Of a stretch of 64,000 nucleotides of DNA, positions 35,927-44,554 are shown one piece after another. The stretch is from Microbacterium murale (GTDB lineage: Bacteria > Actinomycetota > Actinomycetes > Actinomycetales > Microbacteriaceae). A program made the translations under genes and the position numbers. Numbering within the stretch: position 1 is the stretch's first letter; every line of letters begins with the position of its first letter. The notes below the pieces were generated by a model that searched no databases, was not told where the DNA came from, and saw nothing but the letters and a program-made list of their open reading frames with translations. The DNA is taken from contig NZ_BMCM01000001.1 of the NCBI RefSeq assembly GCF_014635185.1, positions 1-64,000 on the forward strand, written 5' to 3'.

Positions 35927-35986
35927 TGTGTTTCCTGTTCGCTGTCTTCGTGCACGCCCAATGGCGTGCCGTTACTTCTCGACCGA

Positions 35987-36208
35987 TCAGCGGTAGCGGT
36001 AGACGATACGGCCGCGGGTCAGGTCGTAGGGGCTGAGCTCCACGACCACGCGGTCTTCGGGGATGATGCGGATGTAGTTCTGCCGCATCTTTCCGGAGAT
36101 CGTCGCAAGGACCTTGTGTCCGTTGCTGAGCTCAACGCGGAACATCGCGTTGGGCAGAGCCTCGGAGATCACGCCCTCGATCTCGATGACACCGTCTTTC
36201 TTAGCCAT
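35987..36208 (-). CDS. infA: translation initiation factor IF-1
   Basis: The 73-residue OB-fold protein starts [20 protein letters not shown] and ends RGRIVYRYR. It blocks the A site during initiation. The open frame continues upstream, but the ATG at 36208 gives the exact family length. A dsbA-like gene lies upstream instead of the usual map. Confidence 0.96.
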   Translation of the reverse strand: MAKKDGVIEIEGVISEALPNAMFRVELSNGHKVLATISGKMRQNYIRIIPEDRVVVELSPYDLTRGRIVYRYR

Positions 36209-36367
36209 AGCCTCGCTGACGCTTCTGCAGACCGGTCGATCTGCGGTGGATGAGTGATGTGGTGCCGCACCGGACGGACATGCCGGAACACGGCGCAAGG
36301 CACCAACGGTCTATCTTATCGATCCGGATGCGATCCGGCAACTTGAGATGCGCCGGAGCGCCTCGGA

Positions 36368-37030
36368 TCAGCCGAGCAGCTTCTCCATCTCGGTGATCTC
36401 GCCGGCCTGCAGGTCGAGTCGCTTGCCGTTGACCTCGACGGTCGGAGTGCCCGCGATGTCGTGGGCCTTGGTCTGAGAGTCGACGAAGTCCATGTACGTG
36501 CCGTCTGCGATGCAGTCTGCCGCGGCGCCTGCGCCGGCCTGCTCCGCAAGAGTGGCCAGGTCCTCGTCCGAGATGCCGGCCGAGTTCTCTTCGGGCTGGT
36601 TGGCGAACAGTGCGTTGAAGAAGTCCAAAGCCGCATCGGGCGCCTCGGCCGCGACGCAGTACATTGCACTGCCCGCACGGGTGGAGAACTCGGTGTTCTG
36701 AGAGGCGCGATTCAGGATCGACACCGGGTGGATGTTCAGCGTGATGTCGCCGTTCGCCGCGGCGGTCTGCAGCTGCTCGCCATAGGATTTTTCGAAGTCG
36801 CCGCAGATCGGGCACATGAAGTCGACGTAGGTGTCGACGGTGTCTTCACCGTCGCCGAACACGATCGCGCCGGTCTCATCGTTGATGATCGCACTCTGCG
36901 GCGCGGTGCCGGGGTCATTGGCCTGGTTGTTGAGGAAGACCACGAGCCCGCCGAGCGCCACAAGAACGACGACGACCGCGATCGAGATGCCGATCGCGAA
37001 CCAATTGGTGTTGCTCTTTGCTGCTGCCAT
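36368..37030 (-). CDS. membrane-anchored DsbA/thioredoxin-like disulfide oxidoreductase
   Basis: The 220-residue protein has an N-terminal anchor helix (about residues 10-33) and then a DsbA-type fold outside the membrane. The redox motif CPIC is at residues 73-76 and the cis-proline is in AGTPTVEV near 200. It probably oxidises or isomerises cysteines of exported proteins. AGGAGAACG precedes the ATG at 37030. It is placed between infA and map, an unusual position within the ribosomal cluster. Confidence 0.88.
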   Translation of the reverse strand: MAAAKSNTNWFAIGISIAVVVVLVALGGLVVFLNNQANDPGTAPQSAIINDETGAIVFGDGEDTVDTYVDFMCPICGDFEKSYGEQLQTAAANGDITLNIHPVSILNRASQNTEFSTRAGSAMYCVAAEAPDAALDFFNALFANQPEENSAGISDEDLATLAEQAGAGAAADCIADGTYMDFVDSQTKAHDIAGTPTVEVNGKRLDLQAGEITEMEKLLG

Positions 37031-37198
37031 GGCTGTTCGTTCTCCTGGTGCTGGACGCCTCGGGGGCGCGGAAAATGCTGTGGGGGACGCTTCTATCGTC
37101 CCTGCAAAGTCTATGCACCCGTTGTGAGCGCCCCTCGCCCCCGAGGCCACGTCTCCGCCATGCCCGCGCACGCCGACCCCGGGCGTGACATCACCCGC

Positions 37199-37235
37199 TG
37201 CGTGAGACACCACGTCCGAGTCGGTGTCTCACGCA
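37199..37235. repeat. 37-bp palindromic element, copy 2
   Basis: The arms TGCGTGAGACACC (37199-37211) and GGTGTCTCACGCA (37223-37235) are perfect 13-bp inverted repeats with an 11-nt spacer, the best-formed copy. The next copy begins exactly 81 bp later. The 405-bp gap 37031-37435 between dsbA and the AbiEi-like gene holds these two elements and no gene. Confidence 0.85.
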
Positions 37236-37279
37236 CAAGCCGTTGCCTCACGGGTTCGTCGGTCGGTGACATCAGTTCC

Positions 37280-37316
37280 CGCGCGAGACACCATGGCAGG
37301 CGCGGTGTCTCACGCA
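37280..37316. repeat. 37-bp palindromic element, copy 3
   Basis: The arms are CGCGCGAGACACC (37280-37292) and GGTGTCTCACGCA (37304-37316), with two mismatches and an 11-nt spacer. Copies 2 and 3 are each followed within about 10 bases by GTTGCCTCA, so the repeated unit may extend beyond the palindrome. Confidence 0.8.
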
Positions 37317-37435
37317 GAAACTGTTGCCTCAGTTCCACCGTCACTCGCGCTGCACATGTCCTGCCGTGTCGTGGTTATCCACCGCACGGGCCTTTCACGC
37401 ACCGATGCCATCTCCGCTGCGACCAGAATGCACGG

Positions 37436-38464
37436 ATGCCGCACCTGCTCTCAGATCGGGCTGTCACCTCATCGCCCGTCTCACTCATCACGACATCCGA
37501 AGCGCGAATGCTCGGCGTGCCCCTCGTCCCGAGCACGATGCGCCGCATCCGCCGAGGCATCTATGTGCGGCGCGCGGAGTTCGATCACCTTCCGCCGTGG
37601 ACCAAGTACGCCGTCCGCGTGCACGCGTTCGCTCGGCTGCACCCGGACGCGATCCTCTGCCTGGAGTCAGCCGCCGTCCCCCACGGCCTCCCTGGCTTCG
37701 GCGAGACGGCTGACATCCACGTGTTCGATCCTGAGCGGCTGCGCTCGCGACGCTTCGGCGATGTTTTCGTCCACGCCAGTCACGAGCCACGCGAGGTGCT
37801 GCGGATCGACGGAGTGCTGGTGACCGGCATCCGCGAGACCGTGATCGACCTCAGTCGTGTGCTGCCTCCGGCTCGAGCACTCGCTGTCGCGGACAGCGCG
37901 ATCTCCCCTGCGCAGGGTGGCCTGCTGTCATTGGACGAACTGCGCACGAACGCTGAGACGCAGACGAATCGCCGCGGGCGCAATCGCTCCCGTTGGGTCT
38001 GGGACCGTGCAGAGGGCCAGTCCGAGTCACCCGGTGAGAGCATCAGCCGCGCCGTCATCGCATGGTGCGGATTCGAGGCGCCCGAACTGCAGCATGTGTT
38101 CCGATATGAAGGATGCGAAGACCGCGTCGACTTCTACTTTCGGGGTAACCGCGCCATCGGTGAATCCGACGGGTGGGGCAAGTACGCGCTGGAGGACCCT
38201 GCTGAAGGCGCACGGATTCTCCGGGAGGAGAAACTACGAGAAGAACGGCTTCGCCGCAATCAGCATCCGTTCGCGCGATGGGATCTCGCCGGTGCGCAGA
38301 AGGTGAATCCGTTGGTCAGAGCGTTGGAGTCCGCGGGCGTACAGCGCGTCCGTGCCGCCCAGCCCGAGATGCTGGCGACACTGAGGGATCACACCCGCGA
38401 GAAGCCGCGGGCGCAGCGGATGAACGCTGCGCCGTCTCGATCGCAGACAACACGCTCCGCGTGA
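37436..38464 (+). CDS. AbiEi-antitoxin-like protein with nuclease-like C-terminal half
   Basis: The 342-residue protein resembles the many actinobacterial proteins labelled type IV antitoxin AbiEi domain proteins. The N-terminal half has a winged-helix-like start (RMLGVPLVPSTMRRIRRGIY, near 26) and LESAAVPHGLPGFG near 80. The C-terminal half has FRYEGCEDRVDFYFRGNRAI and EKLREERLRRNQHPFARWD, reminiscent of DUF559/Vsr-like endonuclease folds. No AbiEii-type toxin is adjacent. It is antiparallel to the ribosomal genes around it and bracketed by paired 37-bp palindromes; its stop codon lies inside copy 4. Function is unproven. Confidence 0.75.
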   Translation: MPHLLSDRAVTSSPVSLITTSEARMLGVPLVPSTMRRIRRGIYVRRAEFDHLPPWTKYAVRVHAFARLHPDAILCLESAAVPHGLPGFGETADIHVFDPERLRSRRFGDVFVHASHEPREVLRIDGVLVTGIRETVIDLSRVLPPARALAVADSAISPAQGGLLSLDELRTNAETQTNRRGRNRSRWVWDRAEGQSESPGESISRAVIAWCGFEAPELQHVFRYEGCEDRVDFYFRGNRAIGESDGWGKYALEDPAEGARILREEKLREERLRRNQHPFARWDLAGAQKVNPLVRALESAGVQRVRAAQPEMLATLRDHTREKPRAQRMNAAPSRSQTTRSA

Positions 38465-38494
38465 GACACCACGCCCGCAGTGGGGTCTCACGCA
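38458..38494. repeat. 37-bp palindromic element, copy 4
   Basis: The arms are CGCGTGAGACACC (38458-38470) and GGGGTCTCACGCA (38482-38494). The TGA of the AbiEi-like gene (38462-38464) is inside the left arm. Copy 5 begins exactly 81 bp later. Confidence 0.85.
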
Positions 38495-38538
38495 GCAAAC
38501 GATGTGCGTCTCTCTGGCGCCGGCGCGACACCACGATC

Positions 38539-38575
38539 CGCTTGAGACACCATGCCCGCAGTGGGGTCTCACGCA
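38539..38575. repeat. 37-bp palindromic element, copy 5
   Basis: The arms are CGCTTGAGACACC (38539-38551) and GGGGTCTCACGCA (38563-38575). The spacer differs from copy 4 at one base, and the following GCAA is shared, so copies 4 and 5 look like a recent duplication. Confidence 0.85.
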
Positions 38576-38607
38576 GCAACCCATGTCTCACCCGGGTAGT
38601 GGCACCA

Positions 38608-38631
38608 GCCCGCGAGGCGCGCGAGGCGGGC
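38608..38631 (-). terminator. hairpin after map
   Basis: GCCCGC (38608-38613) pairs with GCGGGC (38626-38631) around a 12-nt loop, 8 bases past the map stop. It is a weak stem in a very GC-rich stretch and may end the secY-adk-map transcript. Confidence 0.4.
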
Positions 38632-38639
38632 GCCCGGGG

Positions 38640-39488
38640 CTAGGCCAGGGGCGTGGGAGCCACGCCGAAGGGGGCGAGGCCGGCGGCGCCGCCGTCGGGG
38701 GCCGTCAGGACCCAGATGCCGTCCGCGTGACGGGCCACGCTGTGCTCCCAGTGCGAACCGTCCGTGCCGTCGACCGTGGAGACGGTCCAGTCGTCGTCCT
38801 CGATGTACGTCTCTTCGCCACCGGCGGTGACCATTGGCTCGATCGCCAGCACCAGACCGGGCTTGACGTCAGGGCCGGGGTCGGGCGTGCGGTAGTTGAA
38901 CACGCTCGGCGCCTCGTGCATCTTGCGGCCGATGCCGTGGCCGACGTATTCGCGGAGGATGCCGTAGGTCTCCCCCGACACCTCCGAGACGCCCTGCGCC
39001 TCGATGTACTCCTGGATGGCCGCGCCGATCTCGCCGATGTTCCCGGCGGATGCCATCGCGGCGATGCCCGCCCACATCGAGCCCTCTGTCACACGCGACA
39101 GTTCCTCGCGCGTCGAGACCAGAGCAGAGCGTGTCGGATCCGGAACCACCACAGTGATGGCGCTGTCGCCGTTCCAGCCCTGGAACTGCGCCCCGCAGTC
39201 GACGGAGACGATGTCGCCGGGCTGCAGCACCCGCTCGCCGGGGATACCGTGCACCACCTCGTGGTTCACGGAGACGCAGATCGTGTGGTGATAGCCGCGC
39301 ACGAGCTGGAAGTTCGACTCCGCACCGCGCGCGCGGATCGTGCGGTTCGCGATCGTGTCGAGCTCGAGGGTCGTGACACCGGCGCGGATCAGCGGCCGCA
39401 CGGCATCCAATGCCGCGGCCGTGATGAGCCCCGGCTCGACCATCGCCTGCAGCTGGGCAGGCGTCTTGTAGATGGAGCGGCGGAACAT
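38640..39488 (-). CDS. map: methionine aminopeptidase, type I
   Basis: The 282-residue enzyme has the five metal ligands of MetAP-I in context: VSVDCGAQFQGWNGDSA (two Asp), GHGIGRKMHEAP (His), LAIEPMVTAG (Glu) and SHWEHSVA (Glu). It removes the initiator methionine co-translationally. It follows adk by 14 bases. infA, normally next, is displaced by the AbiEi-like and dsbA genes. Confidence 0.96.
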   Translation of the reverse strand: MFRRSIYKTPAQLQAMVEPGLITAAALDAVRPLIRAGVTTLELDTIANRTIRARGAESNFQLVRGYHHTICVSVNHEVVHGIPGERVLQPGDIVSVDCGAQFQGWNGDSAITVVVPDPTRSALVSTREELSRVTEGSMWAGIAAMASAGNIGEIGAAIQEYIEAQGVSEVSGETYGILREYVGHGIGRKMHEAPSVFNYRTPDPGPDVKPGLVLAIEPMVTAGGEETYIEDDDWTVSTVDGTDGSHWEHSVARHADGIWVLTAPDGGAAGLAPFGVAPTPLA

Positions 39489-39502
39489 GTCAGAGGTGGC
39501 GA

Positions 39503-40099
39503 TCAGACGGTGACGGCGAGCCCGCGAGCCGCCAGCGCTGCGAAGATGCGCTCGGTGATCTCGTCGAGCGAGCCGACGCCGTCGATACGGTCGACGATGC
39601 CGCGTTCCCCGTACACGTCGAGGATCGGCGCCGTCTCCTTCTCGTAGATGTCCAGACGATGCGCGATGCCCTCGACGGTGTCATCCGCCCGGCCCTGCTC
39701 ATGCGCGCGCAACTGCAGGCGGCCGATGCTCTCTTCGCGTGGGACGTCCAGCAGGATGACGGCATCCAGAGCTTCTCCGCGCCCGCCGAGGAAATCGTCG
39801 AGGTGACCGACCTGCACCGCGTTGCGCGGGTATCCGTCGAGGACGAAGCCGTTCGCAGCATCCTCATCCGACAGACGATCGCGCACGATCTCACTCGTCA
39901 GCTCATCCGGCACGAGATCGCCGCGAGCGGTGATCTCGCTGACCTGCGCACCGAGTTCGGTGCCGCCGTTGATGTTCGCACGGAAGATGTCACCGGTGGA
40001 GACCACCGGGACGCCGAACGCCTCCGAGATGCGCACGCCCTGCGTGCCCTTGCCGGAGCCCTGAGGGCCGACGATGAGAAGTCGAGTGGATGCTGTCAA
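39503..40099 (-). CDS. adk: adenylate kinase
   Basis: The 198-residue enzyme has the P-loop GPQGSGKGTQ (about residues 10-19), STGDIFRANI and FVLDGYPRNAVQ. It is the short form without a zinc-binding LID. It balances AMP, ADP and ATP. The start is a TTG at 40099 overlapping the secY stop as TTGA, so translation is coupled; no ATG in this frame fits. Confidence 0.95.
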   Translation of the reverse strand: MTASTRLLIVGPQGSGKGTQGVRISEAFGVPVVSTGDIFRANINGGTELGAQVSEITARGDLVPDELTSEIVRDRLSDEDAANGFVLDGYPRNAVQVGHLDDFLGGRGEALDAVILLDVPREESIGRLQLRAHEQGRADDTVEGIAHRLDIYEKETAPILDVYGERGIVDRIDGVGSLDEITERIFAALAARGLAVTV

Positions 40100-41418
40100 C
40101 GGAGGAGCCCTTCGTAATGGCGCTGCTGGAGCTGTGCGTCGATCTGCTTGACGGTCTCCAGCCCCACGCCCACGATGATGAGGATCGAGGCGCCGCCGAA
40201 CGGGAAGTTCTGGTTGGCGCCCACGGTGGCCAGAGCGATCAGCGGGATGAGCGCGATCAGGCCGAGATAGATCGACCCGGGGAACGTGACTCTGGTGAGC
40301 ACGAAGTCCAGGTACTCGGCGGTCGGACGACCGGCACGGATGCCGGGGATGAATCCGCCGTACTTCTTCATGTTGTCTGCGACCTCGACCGGGTTGAACG
40401 TGATCGCGACGTAGAAGTAAGTGAAGCCGATGATCAGCAGGAAGTACGCCGCCATGTAGAGCGGCTGATCGCCCGTGGTGAAGTTCTGCGAGACCCACAC
40501 GACCCAGGCGGCCGGCTCTGAGCCGTCCTGCGGGGTGTTGAACTGCGCGATGAGCATCGGGATGTACAGCAGCGACGACGCGAAGATGATCGGGATCACG
40601 CCCGCCATGTTCACCTTGATCGGGATGTACGTGTTCGTTCCGCCGTACGTGCGGCGTCCGACCATGCGCTTGGCGTACTGCACAGGAATGCGTCTCTGCG
40701 ATTGCTCGACGAACACGACGAGACCGGTGACGACGACCCCGACCGCGAGAACGAGGAGGAACACTTCGAGGCCGTTCGACTCGAAGATGGCCCACATGGC
40801 CGACGGGAAGGTCGCGGCGATCGAGGTGAAGATCAGCAGCGACATGCCGTTGCCGATGCCGCGCTCTGTGACGAGCTCGGCGAACCACATGATCAGGCCG
40901 GTGCCGGCGGTCATCGCGATGATGATGAGCAGCTGCGCCCACCAGACGTCGTTCGTCAGCAGCTGCTGACATGCGGCGATGTCGGTCGTGCCGAACAGCT
41001 GACCGCTGCGGGCCACGGTGACGAGAGTCGTCGACTGCAGCAGCGCGAGAGCGATCGTGAGGTAACGCGTGTACTGGGTCAGGCGGGCCTGGCCGGCCTG
41101 GCCTTCCTTGTGCAGCGCCTCGAAGTGCGGGATGACGACGCGCAGCAGCTGCGTGATGATCGTCGCGGTGATGTACGGCATGACGCCGAGCGCGAAGATC
41201 GACAGCTGCAGCAGAGCGCCGCCGGAGAACAGGTTGACCAGGCTGAGCAGCCCCTCGGTTCCGGCGTTGAGACGCAGGCACTCCTCGACGTTCGGGAAGT
41301 GGACGAACGGGGCAGGCACGTGCGAGCCGAGCCGGTAGATGGCGATGATCGCCAGGGTGAAACCGATCTTCCGACGCAGGTCGGGCGTGCGGAAGATCCG
41401 CGCGATAGCGCTAAACAA
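40096..41418 (-). CDS. secY: preprotein translocase subunit SecY
   Basis: The 440-residue protein has ten predicted membrane helices and SecY motifs such as FSGGALLQLSIFALGVMPYI (plug region, near 59-78) and YLGLIALIPLIA. It forms the protein-conducting channel with SecE. The start is the TTG at 41418, with AGGAGG 7 bases upstream. It is separated from rplO by a strong hairpin and continues into adk and map. Confidence 0.96.
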   Translation of the reverse strand: MFSAIARIFRTPDLRRKIGFTLAIIAIYRLGSHVPAPFVHFPNVEECLRLNAGTEGLLSLVNLFSGGALLQLSIFALGVMPYITATIITQLLRVVIPHFEALHKEGQAGQARLTQYTRYLTIALALLQSTTLVTVARSGQLFGTTDIAACQQLLTNDVWWAQLLIIIAMTAGTGLIMWFAELVTERGIGNGMSLLIFTSIAATFPSAMWAIFESNGLEVFLLVLAVGVVVTGLVVFVEQSQRRIPVQYAKRMVGRRTYGGTNTYIPIKVNMAGVIPIIFASSLLYIPMLIAQFNTPQDGSEPAAWVVWVSQNFTTGDQPLYMAAYFLLIIGFTYFYVAITFNPVEVADNMKKYGGFIPGIRAGRPTAEYLDFVLTRVTFPGSIYLGLIALIPLIALATVGANQNFPFGGASILIIVGVGLETVKQIDAQLQQRHYEGLLR

Positions 41419-41482
41419 GGGCGTTCCTCCTGAAAGGTTGCCATTCCGCGGAGGAAAGGCTGAAAGACCAGGGTAACGCACG

Positions 41483-41511
41483 AGAGGGGCCGGAGAATCT
41501 CCGACCCCTCT
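41483..41511 (-). terminator. hairpin between rplO and secY
   Basis: AGAGGGG (41483-41489) pairs with CCCCTCT (41505-41511), with an inner CGGAGA/TCTCCG stem, 11 bases past the rplO stop. It may partly uncouple secY-adk-map from the ribosomal genes. Confidence 0.6.
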
Positions 41512-41521
41512 TGCGCAGTGG

Positions 41522-42229
41522 TTACTTGACGGATCCGCCCGCAGCCACGATCTTCTGCTCGGCTGAACCCGAGACCTTGTCGACCGAGACGGTGAGCTTC
41601 ACGGCGATGTCGCCGTTTCCGAGAACCTTGACCTTCTCGTTCTTGCGAACAGCACCCTTGGCGACCAGGTCGCCCACGGTGACATCGCCACCCTTCGGGT
41701 ACAGTTCCGCGAGCTTCTCCAGGTTCACGACCTGGTACTCGACGCGGAACGGGTTCTTGAACCCGCGCAGCTTCGGGGTGCGCATGTGCAGAGGCATCTG
41801 CCCACCCTCGAAGCCGACGCGAACGGTGTTGCGGGCCTTGGTGCCCTTGGTGCCACGACCGGCCGTCTTGCCCTTGGAGCCCTCACCGCGACCGACACGG
41901 GTCTTCGCGGTGTTGGCGCCGGGGACCGGACGCAGGTGGTGGACCTTGAGCACACCGGGGCGGGATGCCGGAGCATCCGCCTTCGGCGCCTTCTTGCTCT
42001 TCGGAGCGGGCTTCTTGACGGCGGAGTCAGCCTTGGCGTCGGAGGCAGCGGTCTTGGCCGGTGCCTTCTTCGCGGCGGGCTTCTTCTCGGCAGCGTCCTT
42101 GGACGCGGCAGCCTTGGGAGCAGCCGCCTTCTTCGGAGCAGCCTTCTCAGCCGCAGCCTTGGGAGCGGCAGCCTTCTTGGCGGGGGCCTTGGCGGCCTTC
42201 TCCTCGACGGCGTCGTTCTTCTCAGCCAT
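41522..42229 (-). CDS. rplO: 50S ribosomal protein L15 with Ala/Lys-rich N-terminal extension
   Basis: The L15 core starts near residue 93 ([20 protein letters not shown]). Before it are about 90 residues of Ala, Lys and Pro, such as [20 protein letters not shown], like histone-H1 tails. The ATG at 42229 overlaps the rpmD stop in TAATG, so the extension is genuinely translated. E. coli L15 is 144 residues; this is 235. The tail is probably disordered and RNA-binding. Confidence 0.96.
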   Translation of the reverse strand: MAEKNDAVEEKAAKAPAKKAAAPKAAAEKAAPKKAAAPKAAASKDAAEKKPAAKKAPAKTAASDAKADSAVKKPAPKSKKAPKADAPASRPGVLKVHHLRPVPGANTAKTRVGRGEGSKGKTAGRGTKGTKARNTVRVGFEGGQMPLHMRTPKLRGFKNPFRVEYQVVNLEKLAELYPKGGDVTVGDLVAKGAVRKNEKVKVLGNGDIAVKLTVSVDKVSGSAEQKIVAAGGSVK

Positions 42230-42414
42230 TAGTCGATCTCCTCAACCTTGACGAGGTGTGCGACGGTCTTGACGTAACCGCGCGTCTGCGCGTCGTCGGG
42301 GCGGACGGTGCTGTCGCCGATCCGCTTCAGACCGAGGCTGCGCAGCGTGTCACGCTGATACTGCTTCTCGCTCACCTTGGACTTGATCTGGGTCACCTTG
42401 AGACGCTCGGCCAT
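42229..42414 (-). CDS. rpmD: 50S ribosomal protein L30
   Basis: The 61-residue protein ([20 protein letters not shown] at the start) is a normal L30. Its start overlaps the rpsE stop as TGATG and its stop overlaps the rplO start as TAATG, so three genes are translated in series. The ATG at 42414 is chosen over the longer open frame by length and coupling. Confidence 0.96.
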   Translation of the reverse strand: MAERLKVTQIKSKVSEKQYQRDTLRSLGLKRIGDSTVRPDDAQTRGYVKTVAHLVKVEEID

Positions 42415-43130
42415 CAGGCACCTACCTTCGCTGCGGCCGCAGCTGCGGCCTTCGCCTCGTTGCGGATGATGATGTCCGGAACGACGGCGTCGTACTCGAG
42501 GCCACGGCGAGCCGCGACTGCACGAGGCTCTTCGAGGCTCTTCAGGGCCGCGACGGTCGCGTGCACGATGTTGATCGTGTTCGACGAGCCGAGCGACTTC
42601 GAGAGGACATCGTGGATGCCGGCGCACTCGAGGACGGCGCGTACCGGACCACCGGCGATGACACCGGTACCGGCAGCAGCCGGACGCAGCAGCACGACAC
42701 CGGCAGCGGCTTCGCCCTGCACCGGGTGCGGAACCGTGGTTCCGACGCGCGGCACGCGGAAGAAGTTGCGCTTGGCCTCTTCGACACCCTTGGAGATGGC
42801 CAGAGGCACCTCGCGGGCCTTGCCGTAGCCGACACCGACCAGACCGTTGCCGTCGCCGACGACCACGAGGGCGGTGAAGCTGAACCGACGTCCACCCTTC
42901 ACGACCTTCGAGACGCGGTTGATGGTGACGACGCGCTCCAGGAACTGGTTGTCGCCACGATCGCGCGAGTTGCGGTCACGGCCACCCTGGTTGCGGTCAC
43001 GGCCGCCGCGGCGGCCTTCGCGTGCGGGCTCTGCCTGAGTCGTGCCGGCAGCCGTCTCGGAGACGACAGCGGCCGTCTCGGGAGCGGCAGCAGCCGTTTC
43101 GGTCACTTCGTTCTCCTTGTTGTCACTCAC
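42414..43130 (-). CDS. rpsE: 30S ribosomal protein S5 with extended N-terminus
   Basis: The S5 core begins near residue 62 ([20 protein letters not shown]). It is preceded by an Ala/Thr/Glu stretch and an Arg/Gly/Asp-rich segment ([20 protein letters not shown]). The total of 238 residues compares with 167 in E. coli. S5 guards decoding accuracy and the mRNA entry site, where an RG-rich tail could touch RNA. Its start overlaps the rplR stop (ATGA). Confidence 0.96.
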   Translation of the reverse strand: MSDNKENEVTETAAAAPETAAVVSETAAGTTQAEPAREGRRGGRDRNQGGRDRNSRDRGDNQFLERVVTINRVSKVVKGGRRFSFTALVVVGDGNGLVGVGYGKAREVPLAISKGVEEAKRNFFRVPRVGTTVPHPVQGEAAAGVVLLRPAAAGTGVIAGGPVRAVLECAGIHDVLSKSLGSSNTINIVHATVAALKSLEEPRAVAARRGLEYDAVVPDIIIRNEAKAAAAAAAKVGA

Positions 43131-43486
43131 AGTGCCAGCCCTCCTTCGCGGGCGCCGTCTGCGATGGCCGCGACGCGGCCCGCATAACGGTTGCCACCGC
43201 GGTCGAAGACGACCTCGGAGAAGCCGGCGGCCTTCGCGCGCTCAGCGAGAAGCTCGCCGACCTTGCGGGCCTTGGCGGTCTTGTCGCCCTCGAACGAGCG
43301 CAGCTCGGTCTCGAGCGTGGATGCAGATGCAACCGTGATGCCCTTGCTGTCATCGACCAGCTGGACGAAGACGTGGCGAGCCGAACGGTTGACGACCAGA
43401 CGCGGACGCGCCTCGGTGCCGACGACCTTCTTGCGAAGGCGTGCGTGACGACGCGCGCGGGCGTCAGACTTTGACTTGAGAGCCAT
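43127..43486 (-). CDS. rplR: 50S ribosomal protein L18
   Basis: The 119-residue protein ends with the L18 signature [20 protein letters not shown]. It brings 5S rRNA into the 50S subunit with L5. It follows rplF by 2 bases and overlaps rpsE by 4. Confidence 0.97.
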   Translation of the reverse strand: MALKSKSDARARRHARLRKKVVGTEARPRLVVNRSARHVFVQLVDDSKGITVASASTLETELRSFEGDKTAKARKVGELLAERAKAAGFSEVVFDRGGNRYAGRVAAIADGAREGGLAL

Positions 43487-43488
43487 GG

Positions 43489-44025
43489 TTACTTACCACT
43501 CTTTCCGGCCTTGCGACGCACGATCTCGCCGGCGTAACGCACGCCCTTGCCCTTGTACGGCTCGGGCTTGCGGATCTTGCGGATGTTGGCAGCTGCCTCA
43601 CCGACAGCCTGCTTGTCGATACCACTCACGGTGACCTTGTTGTTGCCTTCGACCGTGAAAGTGATGCCGGCGGGCGGGTCGACCAGCACGGGGTGCGAGA
43701 AGCCGAGGGCGAACTCGACCGAGCTGCCCTTCTGCTGCACGCGGTAACCGGTGCCGACGACCTCAAGACCCTTGGTGTAGCCCTGGGTCACGCCGATGAT
43801 GTTGTTGTTGATGAGCGTGCGGGTCAGGCCGTGAAGCGACCGGGACTCGCGCTCGTCGTCGGGACGGGAGACAACCACCTGGTTGTCCTCGACCGCGACC
43901 TCGATGGGGCTGGCCACCTTCAGGGTGAGTTCACCCTTGGGGCCCTTCACCGCGACCGCACGGCCGTCGACCGAGATGGTGACGTCCGAGGGGATCGAGA
44001 TGGGAAGTCGTCCAATACGCGACAT
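43489..44025 (-). CDS. rplF: 50S ribosomal protein L6
   Basis: The 178-residue protein has two L6 repeats and the C-terminal signature [14 protein letters not shown] (near 154). It sits at the base of the stalk near the sarcin-ricin loop. It starts 6 bases after rpsH. Confidence 0.97.
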   Translation of the reverse strand: MSRIGRLPISIPSDVTISVDGRAVAVKGPKGELTLKVASPIEVAVEDNQVVVSRPDDERESRSLHGLTRTLINNNIIGVTQGYTKGLEVVGTGYRVQQKGSSVEFALGFSHPVLVDPPAGITFTVEGNNKVTVSGIDKQAVGEAAANIRKIRKPEPYKGKGVRYAGEIVRRKAGKSGK

Positions 44026-44031
44026 TTCGAA

Positions 44032-44430
44032 TTACCACACGTAGGCGAGAACTTCTCCGCCCACGCCCTTCTGCTCAGCCTGACGGTCAGTGAGAAGACC
44101 GGAGGAAGTGGACAGGATGGCCACGCCGAGGCCGCCGAGGACCGTGGGCAGCTCCGTGGACTTCGCGTAGACGCGAAGACCGGGCTTCGACACGCGCTTG
44201 ATGCCCGCGATCGAACGCTCCCGGTTGGGGCCGTACTTCAGCGTGAGGGTGAGGTTCTGGCCGACGCGTGCGTCGGTGACCTCGTAGCCTGCGATGTAGC
44301 CCTCCTGCTGGAGGATGTCGGCGATGTGCGTCTTGAGCTTGCTCGACGGCAGGGACACGGAGTCGTGGTGTGCCGAGTTCGCGTTGCGCAGACGGGTCAG
44401 CAAGTCTGCGACCGGGTCTGTCATTGTCAT
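44032..44430 (-). CDS. rpsH: 30S ribosomal protein S8
   Basis: The 132-residue protein starts [20 protein letters not shown] and ends with the S8 signature [21 protein letters not shown]8 binds helix 21 of 16S rRNA and in E. coli represses the spc operon. Here the usual upstream neighbour rpsN is missing and a hairpin lies in the 124-bp gap to rplE. Confidence 0.97.
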   Translation of the reverse strand: MTMTDPVADLLTRLRNANSAHHDSVSLPSSKLKTHIADILQQEGYIAGYEVTDARVGQNLTLTLKYGPNRERSIAGIKRVSKPGLRVYAKSTELPTVLGGLGVAILSTSSGLLTDRQAEQKGVGGEVLAYVW

Positions 44431-44520
44431 GGGTGTTTTCCTTTGTTCATGAGGTTTCGGCTGCCGTTACACGACAGACGACCTTCTATGATTCGCAATC
44501 TTCAATTGTATGCGCATGCG

Positions 44521-44548
44521 GGACCCCCACCCGACAGGGCAGGGGTCC
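44521..44548 (-). terminator. hairpin between rplE and rpsH
   Basis: GGACCCC (44521-44527) pairs with GGGGTCC (44542-44548) around a 14-nt loop, 6 bases past the rplE stop. A TACAAT box (44505-44510, minus strand) follows; it could be a -10 element without a clear -35. The gap holds no gene. Confidence 0.45.
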
Positions 44549-44554
44549 TGAGCA

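Noticed and set aside
37199-38575. Possible CRISPR array from repeats with regular spacing
   Set aside because: There are only two repeats per cluster, the repeats are palindromic over their whole length, the 44-bp gaps are not unique-spacer arrays and no cas gene is near.
37199-38575. Classical insertion sequence
   Set aside because: The enclosed gene shows no transposase motif, and no target-site duplication was found around the paired palindromes.
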